Shown piece by piece: positions 20,203 through 27,501 of a stretch of DNA of 64,000 bases (its first letter is position 1; every line of letters starts with the position of its first letter). The stretch is from Calothrix sp. C42_A2020_038. GTDB taxonomy: Bacteria > Cyanobacteriota > Cyanobacteriia > Cyanobacteriales > Nostocaceae. The stretch spans positions 232,372 through 296,371 of the forward strand of contig JACYLQ010000045.1 in NCBI GenBank assembly GCA_015272395.1, in the 5' to 3' direction. Made by a program: the position numbers and the translations under genes. The notes under the pieces were generated by a model. That model did not search any database and was not told the origin of the DNA. It was given only the letters and a program-made list of their open reading frames with translations.

Positions 20203-20742
20203 CTAAATTAGCTTTGAACTTCTATTTTCCCACTCTTTACGACTAATTGCATAAATAACAGTTTCTTGACCAAGAACTTTCGCTGTACCCTCTAACTTTT
20301 CACCTAATTTTTCTGCTACACGTCGTGATGCAATATTTTCTGGTTGAATTATACTAATAACGCGCGGTTGCTGTAATTCTTCAAAAGCATATTCCATTGC
20401 TGCTGAACCCGCTTCTGTCGCAAAATTACGTCCCCAGAAAGCCCGTCTAATCATCCAGCCAACTTCAAACCCTAACCACCCTTCAGGTTGCCAGCAACCA
20501 ACTCTACCAATCATCTCACCAGTTCTACGTTGTTCAACTGCCCAAAAACCGTAACCACGTAAATACCAGTGTCCTAACATCATTGCCATACTACGCCATG
20601 AGTCAGAACGAGTCATAGTTTGCCCAGAGCCGACATAACGCATAACTTCGACATCGCCACACATTTCAGCGTAAGCGTCTAGGTCATTTTCCTCAAATCC
20701 ACGTAAAATCAATTGTTTTGTTACGATTTTTGGAATTTGCAT
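20203..20742 (-). CDS. GNAT N-acetyltransferase (RimJ/RimL type)
   Basis: A 179-residue acetyl-CoA-dependent acetyltransferase. It starts LILRGFEENDLDAYAEM, the usual RimJ/RimL opening, and keeps the acetyl-CoA loop region WGRNFATEAGSAAMEYAF with the following helix, then IIQPENIASRRVAEKLG. The target is unknown; relatives acetylate ribosomal proteins, antibiotics or small molecules. It lies 33 bases upstream of the S9 peptidase and may form an operon with it. Confidence 0.88.
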   Translation of the reverse strand: MQIPKIVTKQLILRGFEENDLDAYAEMCGDVEVMRYVGSGQTMTRSDSWRSMAMMLGHWYLRGYGFWAVEQRRTGEMIGRVGCWQPEGWLGFEVGWMIRRAFWGRNFATEAGSAAMEYAFEELQQPRVISIIQPENIASRRVAEKLGEKLEGTAKVLGQETVIYAISRKEWENRSSKLI

Positions 20743-20767
20743 AATTCTTCTGTAAGCTCATCAATAC

Positions 20768-21162
20768 TTAATCATATAATTGCCAAACTTTAACTGATTT
20801 ATCACCGCTACCACTAACAAGAGTCTTTCCGTCGCGACTAAAAGCTAAACCGTAAATTTCACCTGCATGTCCTTTGAGTTGAACAACTGGTTTCGTTGTT
20901 TTGATATCCCGCACTATAATCTCGTGACCTAAATTATCATCGCTACCATTAGATATAAGTAGACCATCAGAGGAAATTGCAACCGCACGCACTGGCGCCG
21001 TGTGTCCTGATCAAGTTAGTTTTACCTGGCTTGCTGACTGGGTATTTGGCTGGGTATTTGTAAATGTATTAGCTACAACAGGATATAAAGGGATAATACT
21101 GCTAATAGTCGTCACTGTAAACGTAAACGCTATAACTTTTTTAATAAACTTGCTGACTTCAT
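20768..21162 (-). pseudogene. Remnant of a secreted WD40-repeat protein
   Basis: The minus strand encodes in order: ATG at 21162 giving MKSASLLKK; a frameshift in the A6 run (21142-21137); a signal-peptide core (VIAFTFTVTTISSIIPLYP) ending PVVA; a short Asn/Thr/Gln linker; an in-frame TGA at 21013-21011; then SGHTAPVRAVAISSDG and two WD40 repeats ending VSGSGDKSVKVWQLYD at 20768. Restoring one A joins start and signal peptide. Intact relatives have about seven repeats, so most of the propeller is deleted. Only a 74-codon GTG-initiated piece (20992-20768) is open. Confidence 0.8.
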
Positions 21163-21196
21163 TAATTATTTTATCCTGAGCTAGGCTTTTGACTTT

Positions 21197-22015
21197 TTAC
21201 TTTTGTGATGTTGGTACAGGTTTCAAATTCTTGGCTTTATAAAAAGTTTCTAGACTGTGTGTATCACCGACAAAACGCCAATGCCAAGGTTCATAACTTA
21301 CACCTTGAGGATTATCTTTAGGAAACGACAATTCAAACCTAAATCTAGCGGCATTTTGTGATAACCATTCATAAGCCTTGGTCTTCTCAAAGTTCGCGCT
21401 CAAATTAGTTGCTGGAACATTACCATCACCTATATCAACCGCATAACCAGTGTGGTGTTCGCTATAACCGGGAGGTGCAGATAGTGATGCACGTTGTGCT
21501 GGTGTTTGGTTCCGTTGGGCGCCGATTTCAAAAAATAGTTGTTCTTGTTCTTTAACCGAACGGAAGGCAGAAATCACAGTTAAGTTAACTCCAGCACTAC
21601 GCGCGGCTGTTTGCATCGCTAAAAATTGCTGTGCAGCAGATTTTCGCATCCGGAAGCGTCCATCGTTAGATACTGGTGCTAGTTCAGACTCCGGCGCTTC
21701 GTCATATGGTAAGTGTCCTAAAAGTGAACCATTGGTTTGAGCTTGGATATCACTTGGATTAACAGATGGGTCGGGACTTGCGGTAGTTGATATGGTTGAA
21801 GATTCTTGCGCGGATTTTTTCGGTGCAATGATAAAAAAGATAAGTCCACTAATCAAGGCAAGCAAAATAAACCCAGCTACTCCACCTAAAATTAACAGCG
21901 ATAGTCTTTTACCCTGACGAGGTGCATCAGGAGCGTCACGTAACGCTGCGGGAATATCTTCACCAGAATCAGGTGAAGGTTTTTGTGGTTTTTCAGAAAA
22001 CCCAGCATTACTCAA
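21197..22015 (-). CDS. M15-family D-alanyl-D-alanine carboxypeptidase (VanY-like)
   Basis: A 272-residue membrane-anchored zinc peptidase that trims the terminal D-Ala of peptidoglycan stem peptides. A cytoplasmic Pro-rich tail (1-37) and one membrane helix (about 38-63) precede a periplasmic domain. Zinc ligands are in SEHHTGYAVDIGD (His and Asp) and EPWHW (His). SAFRSVKEQEQLF is the conserved substrate-side motif. It stands alone; the broken WD40 gene follows on the same strand 34 bases downstream, so the two may once have shared a transcript. Confidence 0.92.
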   Translation of the reverse strand: MSNAGFSEKPQKPSPDSGEDIPAALRDAPDAPRQGKRLSLLILGGVAGFILLALISGLIFFIIAPKKSAQESSTISTTASPDPSVNPSDIQAQTNGSLLGHLPYDEAPESELAPVSNDGRFRMRKSAAQQFLAMQTAARSAGVNLTVISAFRSVKEQEQLFFEIGAQRNQTPAQRASLSAPPGYSEHHTGYAVDIGDGNVPATNLSANFEKTKAYEWLSQNAARFRFELSFPKDNPQGVSYEPWHWRFVGDTHSLETFYKAKNLKPVPTSQK

Positions 22016-22185
22016 AAGTTAAACTCCTGCTTTTGTTTAATAACCATAACCGATTGTAGTCTGGAAAAAACATAATGCAATAGATGACATTTAACATTTG
22101 AACCTATGATTTTTAGTCAACATGAAAAGTACTCATAGACTGCTTATATGTAACCGAGTCCAGCAACTTCTTCAAATCTTTATAT

Positions 22186-23160
22186 ATGTCAACTCTTTTT
22201 GAACTATACGTTAGGTTATTCGGTTTAGCCTTTATCGGTTTTATCTTGGGACGCAAACTTCCTGCTACGGTTCCGAAACGTTTAGGACAATTACTTTTTT
22301 GGATAGGTGTACCGATAAGTATTGTAGCTTTTTTGCGTAAAACTGATTTATCCGGACAAATCTGGATTGCCCCTGGAATTGCATTTTCTGCAATTTTTTT
22401 CGGCGCCTTTCTTTGTTGGTTAGTTATTTTCTTCAAAAAGTCTTTAACACACACAGTACTTCACAAATCGACTCAAGGAAGTTTGCTTCTAGCCGCAATG
22501 GTAGGTAATACCGGCTATTTAGGCTACCCTGTGATTTTATCAGTAGTTGGTACTCAATACTTTGCCTGGGCATTATTTTATGATTTGCTTGGTACCACTT
22601 TAGGCGCCTATGGTTTTGGTGTAGCGCTTGCTGCACGCTATGGTGATATCGTGAGCAACCCTGTTGGAAAAACTGACACCATCACCAACTCAAATGTTAG
22701 AAGTATTCACAACCATTGGAATGTTGTAAAGGCAATTTTAATTAACCCAGCTTTGTGGAGTTTTGGGTTAGGTCTACTAGTGCGTCAGATAACCTTACCA
22801 CCACTTGTTGTATCATGCTTAGACGTTTTTGCCTGGGGCGCCATTGCAGCTTCTTTAATACTAATTGGAATGCGATTGAGTAAATTAAGCTCTTGGGGGA
22901 GCTTAAAGTTAGCTAGCGTTAGCTTGGCAATCAAAATGATTATAGTCCCTATCATCTTAGGCGTAAGCTTGTCAAGTTTTGGCTTAACCGGGAAAACTGC
23001 TCAAGTCCTTGTTCTACAAATGGGAATGCCACCAGCATTTGCGACTTTAGTACTCGCCGAAACTTTTAATCTAGATCGAGAACTGGCTGTGACAGCCTTA
23101 GCAGTAGGTTCAATGATATTACTGATAACCCTACCAATATGGTTGTGGTTTTTTCGATAG
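22186..23160 (+). CDS. AEC (auxin efflux carrier) family transporter
   Basis: A 324-residue polytopic protein with about ten membrane helices in two five-helix halves, separated by a polar loop (about residues 155-178). The opening LYVRLFGLAFIGFILGRKLP and the second-half motif LQMGMPPAFATLVLAETFNLD are typical of bacterial AEC permeases, which export or import small organic acids or amino acids by ion coupling. The substrate is not predictable. The first start, ATG 22186, is used; the Shine-Dalgarno is poor. Confidence 0.85.
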   Translation: MSTLFELYVRLFGLAFIGFILGRKLPATVPKRLGQLLFWIGVPISIVAFLRKTDLSGQIWIAPGIAFSAIFFGAFLCWLVIFFKKSLTHTVLHKSTQGSLLLAAMVGNTGYLGYPVILSVVGTQYFAWALFYDLLGTTLGAYGFGVALAARYGDIVSNPVGKTDTITNSNVRSIHNHWNVVKAILINPALWSFGLGLLVRQITLPPLVVSCLDVFAWGAIAASLILIGMRLSKLSSWGSLKLASVSLAIKMIIVPIILGVSLSSFGLTGKTAQVLVLQMGMPPAFATLVLAETFNLDRELAVTALAVGSMILLITLPIWLWFFR

Positions 23161-23218
23161 CTAAAGTGGAAATTAGCTGTTATGATGGTTAACTTGTGAA
23201 ACAATCGACAAGTTAAGA

Positions 23219-23238
23219 CCCCGTCCTTAAGGACGGGG
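23219..23238. repeat. Perfect 20-bp palindrome
   Basis: CCCCGTCCTTAAGGACGGGG is fully self-complementary and lies 58 bases after the AEC gene. No T run follows. Similar CCCCGTCC hairpins occur at the right ends of cyanobacterial IS200/IS605 elements, so it may be a relic end; no transposase reading frame is beside it. Confidence 0.6.
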
Positions 23239-23341
23239 ACTCATCGCTGCGCTCGTGCGCTCCCAGCTTTGACTTGGCGGTAATCTGATTTCACAACAAT
23301 TGACTTTGTAACGATTTTATGTTTTTTGTAGGAAGATTAAA

Positions 23342-23908
23342 ATGGAAGATTTGCGTTATGAAATTGGCGGCGGTACCGTGAACGAATTGAAAGTTGACGG
23401 TGTTGATACCAGCTTCATGAATGGGTTGGGTATTTGTAGTACAATCTCCACTGCTGATAGAATAAGCAGTCTGGAAGAATCTAAGGAAACTCTCGCCGAT
23501 TTCACGACTAGTAGTCCACAGGAACTAGAAGTGCCCGTTGGAGTACATTGCATTCTAGAACTGTATAATTGTCCTATGGACTTACTCAATGATATTGAAT
23601 TTATCAAACAGACTTTAGAGGAAGCAGCTAAGACTGCGCGTTCAACTTTGCTTCATCGAATTGCACACCAATTCCATCCTCAAGGGGTTACTGCACTAGC
23701 GCTTTTAGCCGAGTCTCATATTTCGATTCATACCTGGCCTGAGAATGGATATCTGGCAGCTGATGTGTTTACTTGCGGTGAACATGCAAAACCAGTTGAA
23801 GCTTGTCAATATATCGCACGCGCGTTCAAATCTGGTAAACACCTATTGATGAAACTTCCGCGCGGAAGATTCTCACCGAGTGTTCAACCACATATCGAAG
23901 TCGTCTAG
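23342..23908 (+). CDS. speD: S-adenosylmethionine decarboxylase proenzyme
   Basis: SpeD supplies decarboxylated AdoMet for spermidine synthesis. It is a pyruvoyl enzyme that cuts itself before Ser125 in LAESHISIHTWPENG (122-136), making beta and alpha chains; catalytic His and Cys residues are kept (CGEHAKP). The core starts near VGVHC (66-70), so this protein carries about 60 extra N-terminal residues relative to the usual 125-140 residue prokaryotic form. ATG 23342 has an AGGA site nine bases upstream, which supports the long start. A strong hairpin terminator follows. Confidence 0.94.
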   Translation: MEDLRYEIGGGTVNELKVDGVDTSFMNGLGICSTISTADRISSLEESKETLADFTTSSPQELEVPVGVHCILELYNCPMDLLNDIEFIKQTLEEAAKTARSTLLHRIAHQFHPQGVTALALLAESHISIHTWPENGYLAADVFTCGEHAKPVEACQYIARAFKSGKHLLMKLPRGRFSPSVQPHIEVV

Positions 23909-23930
23909 CACTTCCTCATACAACTGAATA

Positions 23931-23978
23931 AAATGAAATACCCAGTCCGCCCACGCGGGCGGGCGGGGTATTTCATTT
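23931..23978 (+). terminator. Strong hairpin terminator after speD
   Basis: A 13-bp perfect outer stem (AAATGAAATACCC, 23931-23943, with GGGTATTTCATTT, 23966-23978) encloses an inner CCGCCC/GGGCGG stem (23947-23952 and 23957-23962). The T-rich 3' arm fits a terminator for speD and, read on the other strand, for transcripts coming from the IS element. Confidence 0.8.
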
Positions 23979-24047
23979 GTTCGATACAAATTAGCTCCTC
24001 AACAGGTTACAGGTAGTAAATTTGGCGTTGCATAAATGCGGGATGAA

Positions 24048-24422
24048 TCAGCTAAATAAAGGTATTTCTCTATACTTCAAGTAATGTAGTAACAATCGAA
24101 CTGAGTGTTTAAGCATATCTACTGATTTGGAATAACACAATGTTTTTCGATGCAAGCGCGCGAGATAATGACGTAAACCTGTATTTTCCCCTTCGATTCT
24201 GGTCATATATGTTTTACTTATAATATGGTCTCCAGGGTCGATAAAACTGGCATAAACAGGCCATCCATCAGTTACATAAAAATAGCATCCCCAAATTCTA
24301 ACAATATCCCACAAAGGTTTAAAGGTTTCCGCACTATGGTCTCCGATTACCCAAGCTAAAATTCCTTCACAGAAGTGATCTAATGCCGTCCATATCCAAA
24401 TTTTGTTTTTTTTTACCAACAA
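24048..24422 (-). CDS. IS1-family transposase, C-terminal part (InsB-like)
   Basis: A 124-codon frame, opening at TTG 24422, that holds the catalytic DDE region: WIWTALDHFCEGILAWVIGD with the first Asp, YVTDGWPVYASF with the second, and RIEGENTGLRHYLARLHRKT with Glu and the usual downstream residues. It probably has no start of its own and is made as a fusion with the upstream frame through the A9 run at 24414-24406. In the DNA the join needs a +1 shift; eight A would give one continuous frame. Confidence 0.85.
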   Translation of the reverse strand: MLVKKNKIWIWTALDHFCEGILAWVIGDHSAETFKPLWDIVRIWGCYFYVTDGWPVYASFIDPGDHIISKTYMTRIEGENTGLRHYLARLHRKTLCYSKSVDMLKHSVRLLLHYLKYREIPLFS

Positions 24423-24738
24423 ACGTTTCTAGTTCATCCATCTCTCCAACGGTTGGGATTTTATCAATAGTCGGCGCCTGTGGTAGTTTTTCGCCAATTT
24501 GTTTTACCCAGTTGATTATAGTTGTATGATGAACTCCTGTTTGTCGTTCAATCGCTCTAAAACCTGCGCCATTAACGTATGCATTTAAACATTCTAGTTT
24601 TTTCTCGTCTGGGTAGCCTTTTGGAGGACTATAGGTATCTATAAATTGGCGCCCGCAATTAGTACAAACGTGATTTTGTTTACCTCGACGCTTACCATTT
24701 TTTCTAATCTCAGTAGACTCGCAGTGTGGACAATGCAT
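24367..24738 (-). CDS. IS1-family transposase, N-terminal part (InsA-like)
   Basis: A 123-codon frame from ATG 24738, with a GAGG site eight bases upstream; a TTG at 24753 is in frame but less likely. The start MHCPHCESTEIRKNGKRRGK carries a zinc finger (CPHC and CTNCG), followed by a helix-turn-helix (VNGAGFRAIERQTGVHHTTI). The frame leaves the transposase sequence at GKKK in the A9 run and ends 15 codons later. It either depends on frameshifting or transcript slippage, or was broken by one added A. Confidence 0.88.
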   Translation of the reverse strand: MHCPHCESTEIRKNGKRRGKQNHVCTNCGRQFIDTYSPPKGYPDEKKLECLNAYVNGAGFRAIERQTGVHHTTIINWVKQIGEKLPQAPTIDKIPTVGEMDELETFVGKKKQNLDMDGIRSLL

Positions 24739-24905
24739 GGTAGAACACCTCAATTCCTCCCTATATTATGCAACGCCGTAAATTTTACCCATGAGTGATA
24801 AGAAATTATGTTTATGACTGAATTTGAATAAACGCAGTGGCTCACCAACCTACGAGTTCCTACAAGTTCCTATCTAAAAATTAATTTTCCAATTCTGTTT
24901 AGTAT

Positions 24906-24975
24906 ACTTGCTAATTATACTATGCAGTTAAAAAGCGGGTAACGCGATTCGAACGCGCGACATCAACCTTGGCAA
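24906..24975. repeat. Direct repeat copy 1: partial tRNA-Gly 3' half (att-like site)
   Basis: 70 bases that match 27329-27398 with one difference (G24924 against T27347). The segment equals the tRNA-Gly(GCC) gene from the anticodon loop to its 3' end plus about 28 bases downstream. The 5' half of the tRNA is absent here. This is the layout left by site-specific integration into a tRNA gene. Confidence 0.92.
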
Positions 24976-25332
24976 CGCGACGAAATTCTCAAAATCATGT
25001 AGAAGCTGATACCTAATGGTCTTTTTGGGGACAGCATATTCAACCTTTAATCTTCCCCAAGGTTCCAAACCAATACACTGCTTGACACCTGTAATTATTT
25101 CTCGCAATACTTGAATGCGAAGAAAATAACGGCGTTCTTCATTATGTCTGACACCTTCCGCTTCTTTTCTGGCAACACGCCAAACTTCGGGAATTAAAGC
25201 ACGGCTGAGTTCGTCATCCGATTCTAAGATATCATCTAAATAAGCAGTAAAGTCACCGACGGAAACAGAAGTTTGTTTTAAACGTTCGTACATTAAAGAA
25301 CGCAAACGGTAACGCCTCGCATGGTCTTGCAT
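24928..25332 (-). CDS. Hypothetical protein running into the att-like repeat
   Basis: A 134-codon frame, not recognised. It is helical and charged, with RRYRLRSLMYERLKQTS near the start and VWRVARKEAEGVRHNEERR in the middle. Its last 16 codons (ALPRLMSRVRIALPAF) are a translation of the tRNA-derived repeat, so the original C-terminus has been replaced. Upstream, the frame stays open for about 31 more codons up to the TAG that ends the Rpn gene, with no ATG, GTG or TTG start among them. It is probably a truncated gene; expression is uncertain. Confidence 0.5.
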   Translation of the reverse strand: MQDHARRYRLRSLMYERLKQTSVSVGDFTAYLDDILESDDELSRALIPEVWRVARKEAEGVRHNEERRYFLRIQVLREIITGVKQCIGLEPWGRLKVEYAVPKKTIRYQLLHDFENFVALPRLMSRVRIALPAF

Positions 25333-25419
25333 CCATCCAGCTTGAAATGCAGCATCTTGGCGGTTATCAGCTTTTGACCTTACTGTATTATACCCATGCC
25401 CACTACCGACTGTTAAGTA

Positions 25420-26229
25420 CTATCTTGCTTGTTGGTCTAACCAAGCAACTAAATCAGATATATCTGAAAAATCTAAAAATTCTTCTCCTAACGTCTCTAT
25501 TTTATCCGCAGGTAATTGCCGAATTCGCTCTATTATAGATGAATCTACTTCGTTAAAGCGCCGCAATAACTGCCGATGAAAGAATTTAAATGCTTCCTTT
25601 TGGACAATATCTTGATAAATCACTGACTCCTGCATAATATCCTCGCTCAATAATTGACGAATAAAATCTTTTTTAAACCGCAAACCTGCAAGAATTTCGG
25701 TGTATCCTGCAATATCTTGCCTAGTTACCCTATTTGGAATTTTAGCAATTTCCTCAGCAACCTGCGACATCAGAGCTTGAGGTGAATCTGTTTGGGTTAA
25801 GGGAGCTAGAGGTAATAGGGCAGAATTATTTAGAAACAATCCTGGGTCTTGTTCCCACATACGTACAGACCGATAGTGATGAATTGTGGTCTCGTCTACA
25901 TATTCTTCTTGGAAAGCAATTTCATCGTCAGTCTGTTGCAAAAATATAACTACCTGTGTCACAGGACATCGGTATATAGTCTTTAGCCTTATGGAATAAC
26001 TCGCCATCCGTAATGGAATTGGTGGATTTGAAAGAGTTAAAGTCTGAAATTCAATGTGTAAAATTCTATTAGGTAATTGCAAAAATGTAACTGAGTCTGC
26101 TCGTATCGGTTCTATGCTCAACTCGGTTTTTAATACTTTGACGTTTGATGGTTCTACATTTAGCAACCAGCGTGCAAATTCGACTGGATGTTTTTCCGCC
26201 AATATTTTACAAACGTTATCGAAACTCAC
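25420..26229 (-). CDS. Rpn family recombination-promoting nuclease/putative transposase
   Basis: A 269-residue protein of the PD-(D/E)XK type. It opens FDNVCKILAEKHPVEFARWL, as in the large cyanobacterial Rpn-like family. The nuclease core is ILHIEFQTL (E and Q) after a conserved Asp (RADSVTFLQL), then MASYSIRLKTIYRCPVTQVVIFL. The C-terminal part is helical and ends in DISDLVAWLDQQ, a common tail of this family. Rpn proteins nick DNA and promote RecA-independent recombination. They are multi-copy accessory genes, which fits its place between the direct repeats. Confidence 0.85.
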   Translation of the reverse strand: MSFDNVCKILAEKHPVEFARWLLNVEPSNVKVLKTELSIEPIRADSVTFLQLPNRILHIEFQTLTLSNPPIPLRMASYSIRLKTIYRCPVTQVVIFLQQTDDEIAFQEEYVDETTIHHYRSVRMWEQDPGLFLNNSALLPLAPLTQTDSPQALMSQVAEEIAKIPNRVTRQDIAGYTEILAGLRFKKDFIRQLLSEDIMQESVIYQDIVQKEAFKFFHRQLLRRFNEVDSSIIERIRQLPADKIETLGEEFLDFSDISDLVAWLDQQAR

Positions 26230-26395
26230 GGATTGTACCCTGTTTTATTACTAATTAATATTATAATCAAATTAAAGATTTGGTTATTAAGATTAATCAA
26301 TATCATGATGTTTTTATTAAGACATAAAATAATACTTTTAAGCTAATGGAAGTAACAAATATTACAATATAAATTTAATTTCTGTTACTGTAATA

Positions 26396-26527
26396 TCAAA
26401 TTAGTTCGCATCTGAATAAGTCTCTCTTCTCTACTTCCTTATGCTCAACCTCAGAGCGAATCCCCTGATCATAAAACTGTTTAGCTCTTTGGGCTACTTC
26501 CTCTACAGTCCAAAAAATTGCCTGCAT
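26396..26527 (-). CDS. Short conserved-type hypothetical, probably truncated
   Basis: A 43-codon frame from ATG 26527. It begins MQAIFWTVEEVAQRAKQFYD and continues QGIRSEVEH, then loses similarity. The start resembles small cyanobacterial antitoxin-like proteins in which the QGIR-VE motif precedes a beta-rich domain of 40 or more residues; that domain is missing here. It is likely a 3'-truncated remnant. No toxin partner is visible. Confidence 0.45.
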   Translation of the reverse strand: MQAIFWTVEEVAQRAKQFYDQGIRSEVEHKEVEKRDLFRCELI

Positions 26528-26676
26528 AATTACACCTGCTTTTACCCTACTGTTTTTCCCTATTCTCATTATAGAGACGGGCGATAGAGGGGGCGTTCGA
26601 GAGCGATACTCCTTTATCAGTAGCTACGCGAACATACTAATTTGTTCTGACTTGGAGATATTACGCTACCTGAAAC

Positions 26677-26883
26677 TTAGCTAAAGTTGAAAGAGGTAAG
26701 TTAATAGGATTGGTTAAAGAAAGAAAACAGATTGAAATTGAAAAAATAATGAAAAAATGGGGTCAAGAAGTTTTAGAAAAGATAGAAGAAGTATGTATTG
26801 ATATGACTGGTAATTATAAATTTTTAGTTGAGAAGATTAGCCCTAGCATCGGCAATATGGAATATTTCCACAAAAAGAGTTAA
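26677..26883 (+). pseudogene. ISL3-family transposase fragment
   Basis: An open stretch of 68 codons bounded by stops, without a start. It contains GKLIGLVKERKQIEIEKIM, then KKWGQEVLEKIEEVCIDMTG and NYKFLVEKISPSIGN. This matches the middle of ISL3-type transposases, where the catalytic Asp lies in the VCIDMTGNYK segment. Both ends are missing and it ends in TAA at 26881-26883. Confidence 0.65.
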
Positions 26884-27133
26884 AGAAGAATTCGATATTA
26901 ACAAGCGCGCTGGTGCTGTTTTTGCAATTTTTGCACTTGAGATGAAGCAGCAGCTAGCCCAGTTACAATTTTCTGAGTTGACAGTAGTGGGAACTCATAG
27001 AGAAACTAACGAGCATGGTAATAAAATTTGGTTGGGAGAAAAAGCGACTATACAAATTCAACTAGCTCCCAGTTACTTGGACTCAACAAAACAAGCGCGC
27101 TGGTTAGTTGTAGGAGATAAACTGAGGGGGTGA
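26828..27133 (+). CDS. Hypothetical frame overlapping the ISL3 remnant
   Basis: A 101-codon frame that opens at TTG 26828 inside the transposase fragment in another frame, so its first 20 codons or so are probably not real. The later part (DINKRAGAVFAIFALEMKQQ to KQARWLVVGDKL) has a protein-like composition, but no family was recognised. It may be the 3' end of a gene whose start was lost when the transposon fragment joined it. Confidence 0.3.
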   Translation: MRRLALASAIWNISTKRVKEEFDINKRAGAVFAIFALEMKQQLAQLQFSELTVVGTHRETNEHGNKIWLGEKATIQIQLAPSYLDSTKQARWLVVGDKLRG

Positions 27134-27205
27134 CATGGAAGCTTTACTTGTGGAATGCATTTTCTAAACAGTGTAAAGAATATAGTACTCATGTTCCACA
27201 CTTGC

Positions 27206-27237
27206 TTTACACCCACTTTACACCCAAATTACACCCA
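27206..27237. repeat. Three iteron-like repeats with 11-bp period
   Basis: TTTACACCCA, TTTACACCCA and ATTACACCCA begin at 27206, 27217 and 27228. The spacing is one helical turn, so a protein could bind all three on one DNA face. They lie about 90 bases inside the right direct repeat of the putative element. Confidence 0.75.
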
Positions 27238-27328
27238 AAATAACCTGAAACGACCCAATTATTCTTTTAAGCCGGGGTGAAAATCAACCGTTAAGGATGA
27301 GTTTCAAAGAGGCTAAAACTGTTGAATC

Positions 27329-27398
27329 ACTTGCTAATTATACTATTCAGTTAAAAAGCGGGTAACGCGATTCGAACGCGCGACATCAACCTTGGCAA
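27329..27398. repeat. Direct repeat copy 2, within the intact tRNA-Gly
   Basis: The second 70-base copy, carrying the 3' half of the complete tRNA-Gly gene and 28 bases beyond its end. One base differs from the copy at 24906-24975, and identity stops sharply at 27399, inside the anticodon arm. Confidence 0.92.
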
Positions 27399-27428
27399 GG
27401 TTGCGCTCTACCACTGAGCTATACCCGC
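27357..27428 (-). tRNA. tRNA-Gly (anticodon GCC)
   Basis: On the minus strand the gene begins GCGGGTATAGCTCAG. The 5-bp anticodon stem CAACC/GGTTG holds TTGCCAA (anticodon GCC), the T arm contains GTTCGAATC, and the acceptor closes with TACCCGC. It is 72 bases long with no encoded CCA. Its 3' half is duplicated 2.4 kb away, so it looks like the attachment site of an integrative element. Confidence 0.97.
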
Positions 27429-27501
27429 ATAACCTCATTAATATTTAATATGTCAGATTCTTTATTAACTGTCAATAGGTTATGGAATCTTTTTTATTTT
27501 C

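Larger units (their letters stand above)
24024..24777 (-). mobile_element. IS1-family insertion sequence, complete
   Basis: A 754-bp element. Terminal inverted repeats begin GGCGTTGCATAA (24024-24035) and end TTATGCAACGCC (24766-24777); similarity continues with mismatches for about 25 bases. It is flanked by a perfect 8-bp target duplication, GTAAATTT, at 24016-24023 and 24778-24785. Size, end structure and duplication length all fit the IS1 family. Two overlapping minus-strand frames encode the transposase. The clean duplication says the insertion is recent. Confidence 0.93.
24906..27398. mobile_element. Putative cryptic integrative element in tRNA-Gly(GCC)
   Basis: About 2.4 kb bounded by 70-bp direct repeats, one of which completes the intact tRNA-Gly gene. 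Content: an unrecognised 134-codon frame, an Rpn-type nuclease gene, a 43-codon fragment, an ISL3 transposase remnant, a hypothetical frame and 11-bp repeats. No integrase or recombinase gene was found, so it is either a decayed element, one mobilised in trans, or a tRNA duplication filled by later insertions. An IS1 copy sits 130 bases outside the left repeat. Confidence 0.5.

Noticed and set aside
25420..26229. CRISPR, toxin-antitoxin or phage-defence cassette in the accessory segment
   Set aside because: Rpn-type nucleases are general recombination/transposase-like proteins; no defence partner, array or intact toxin was found next to it.
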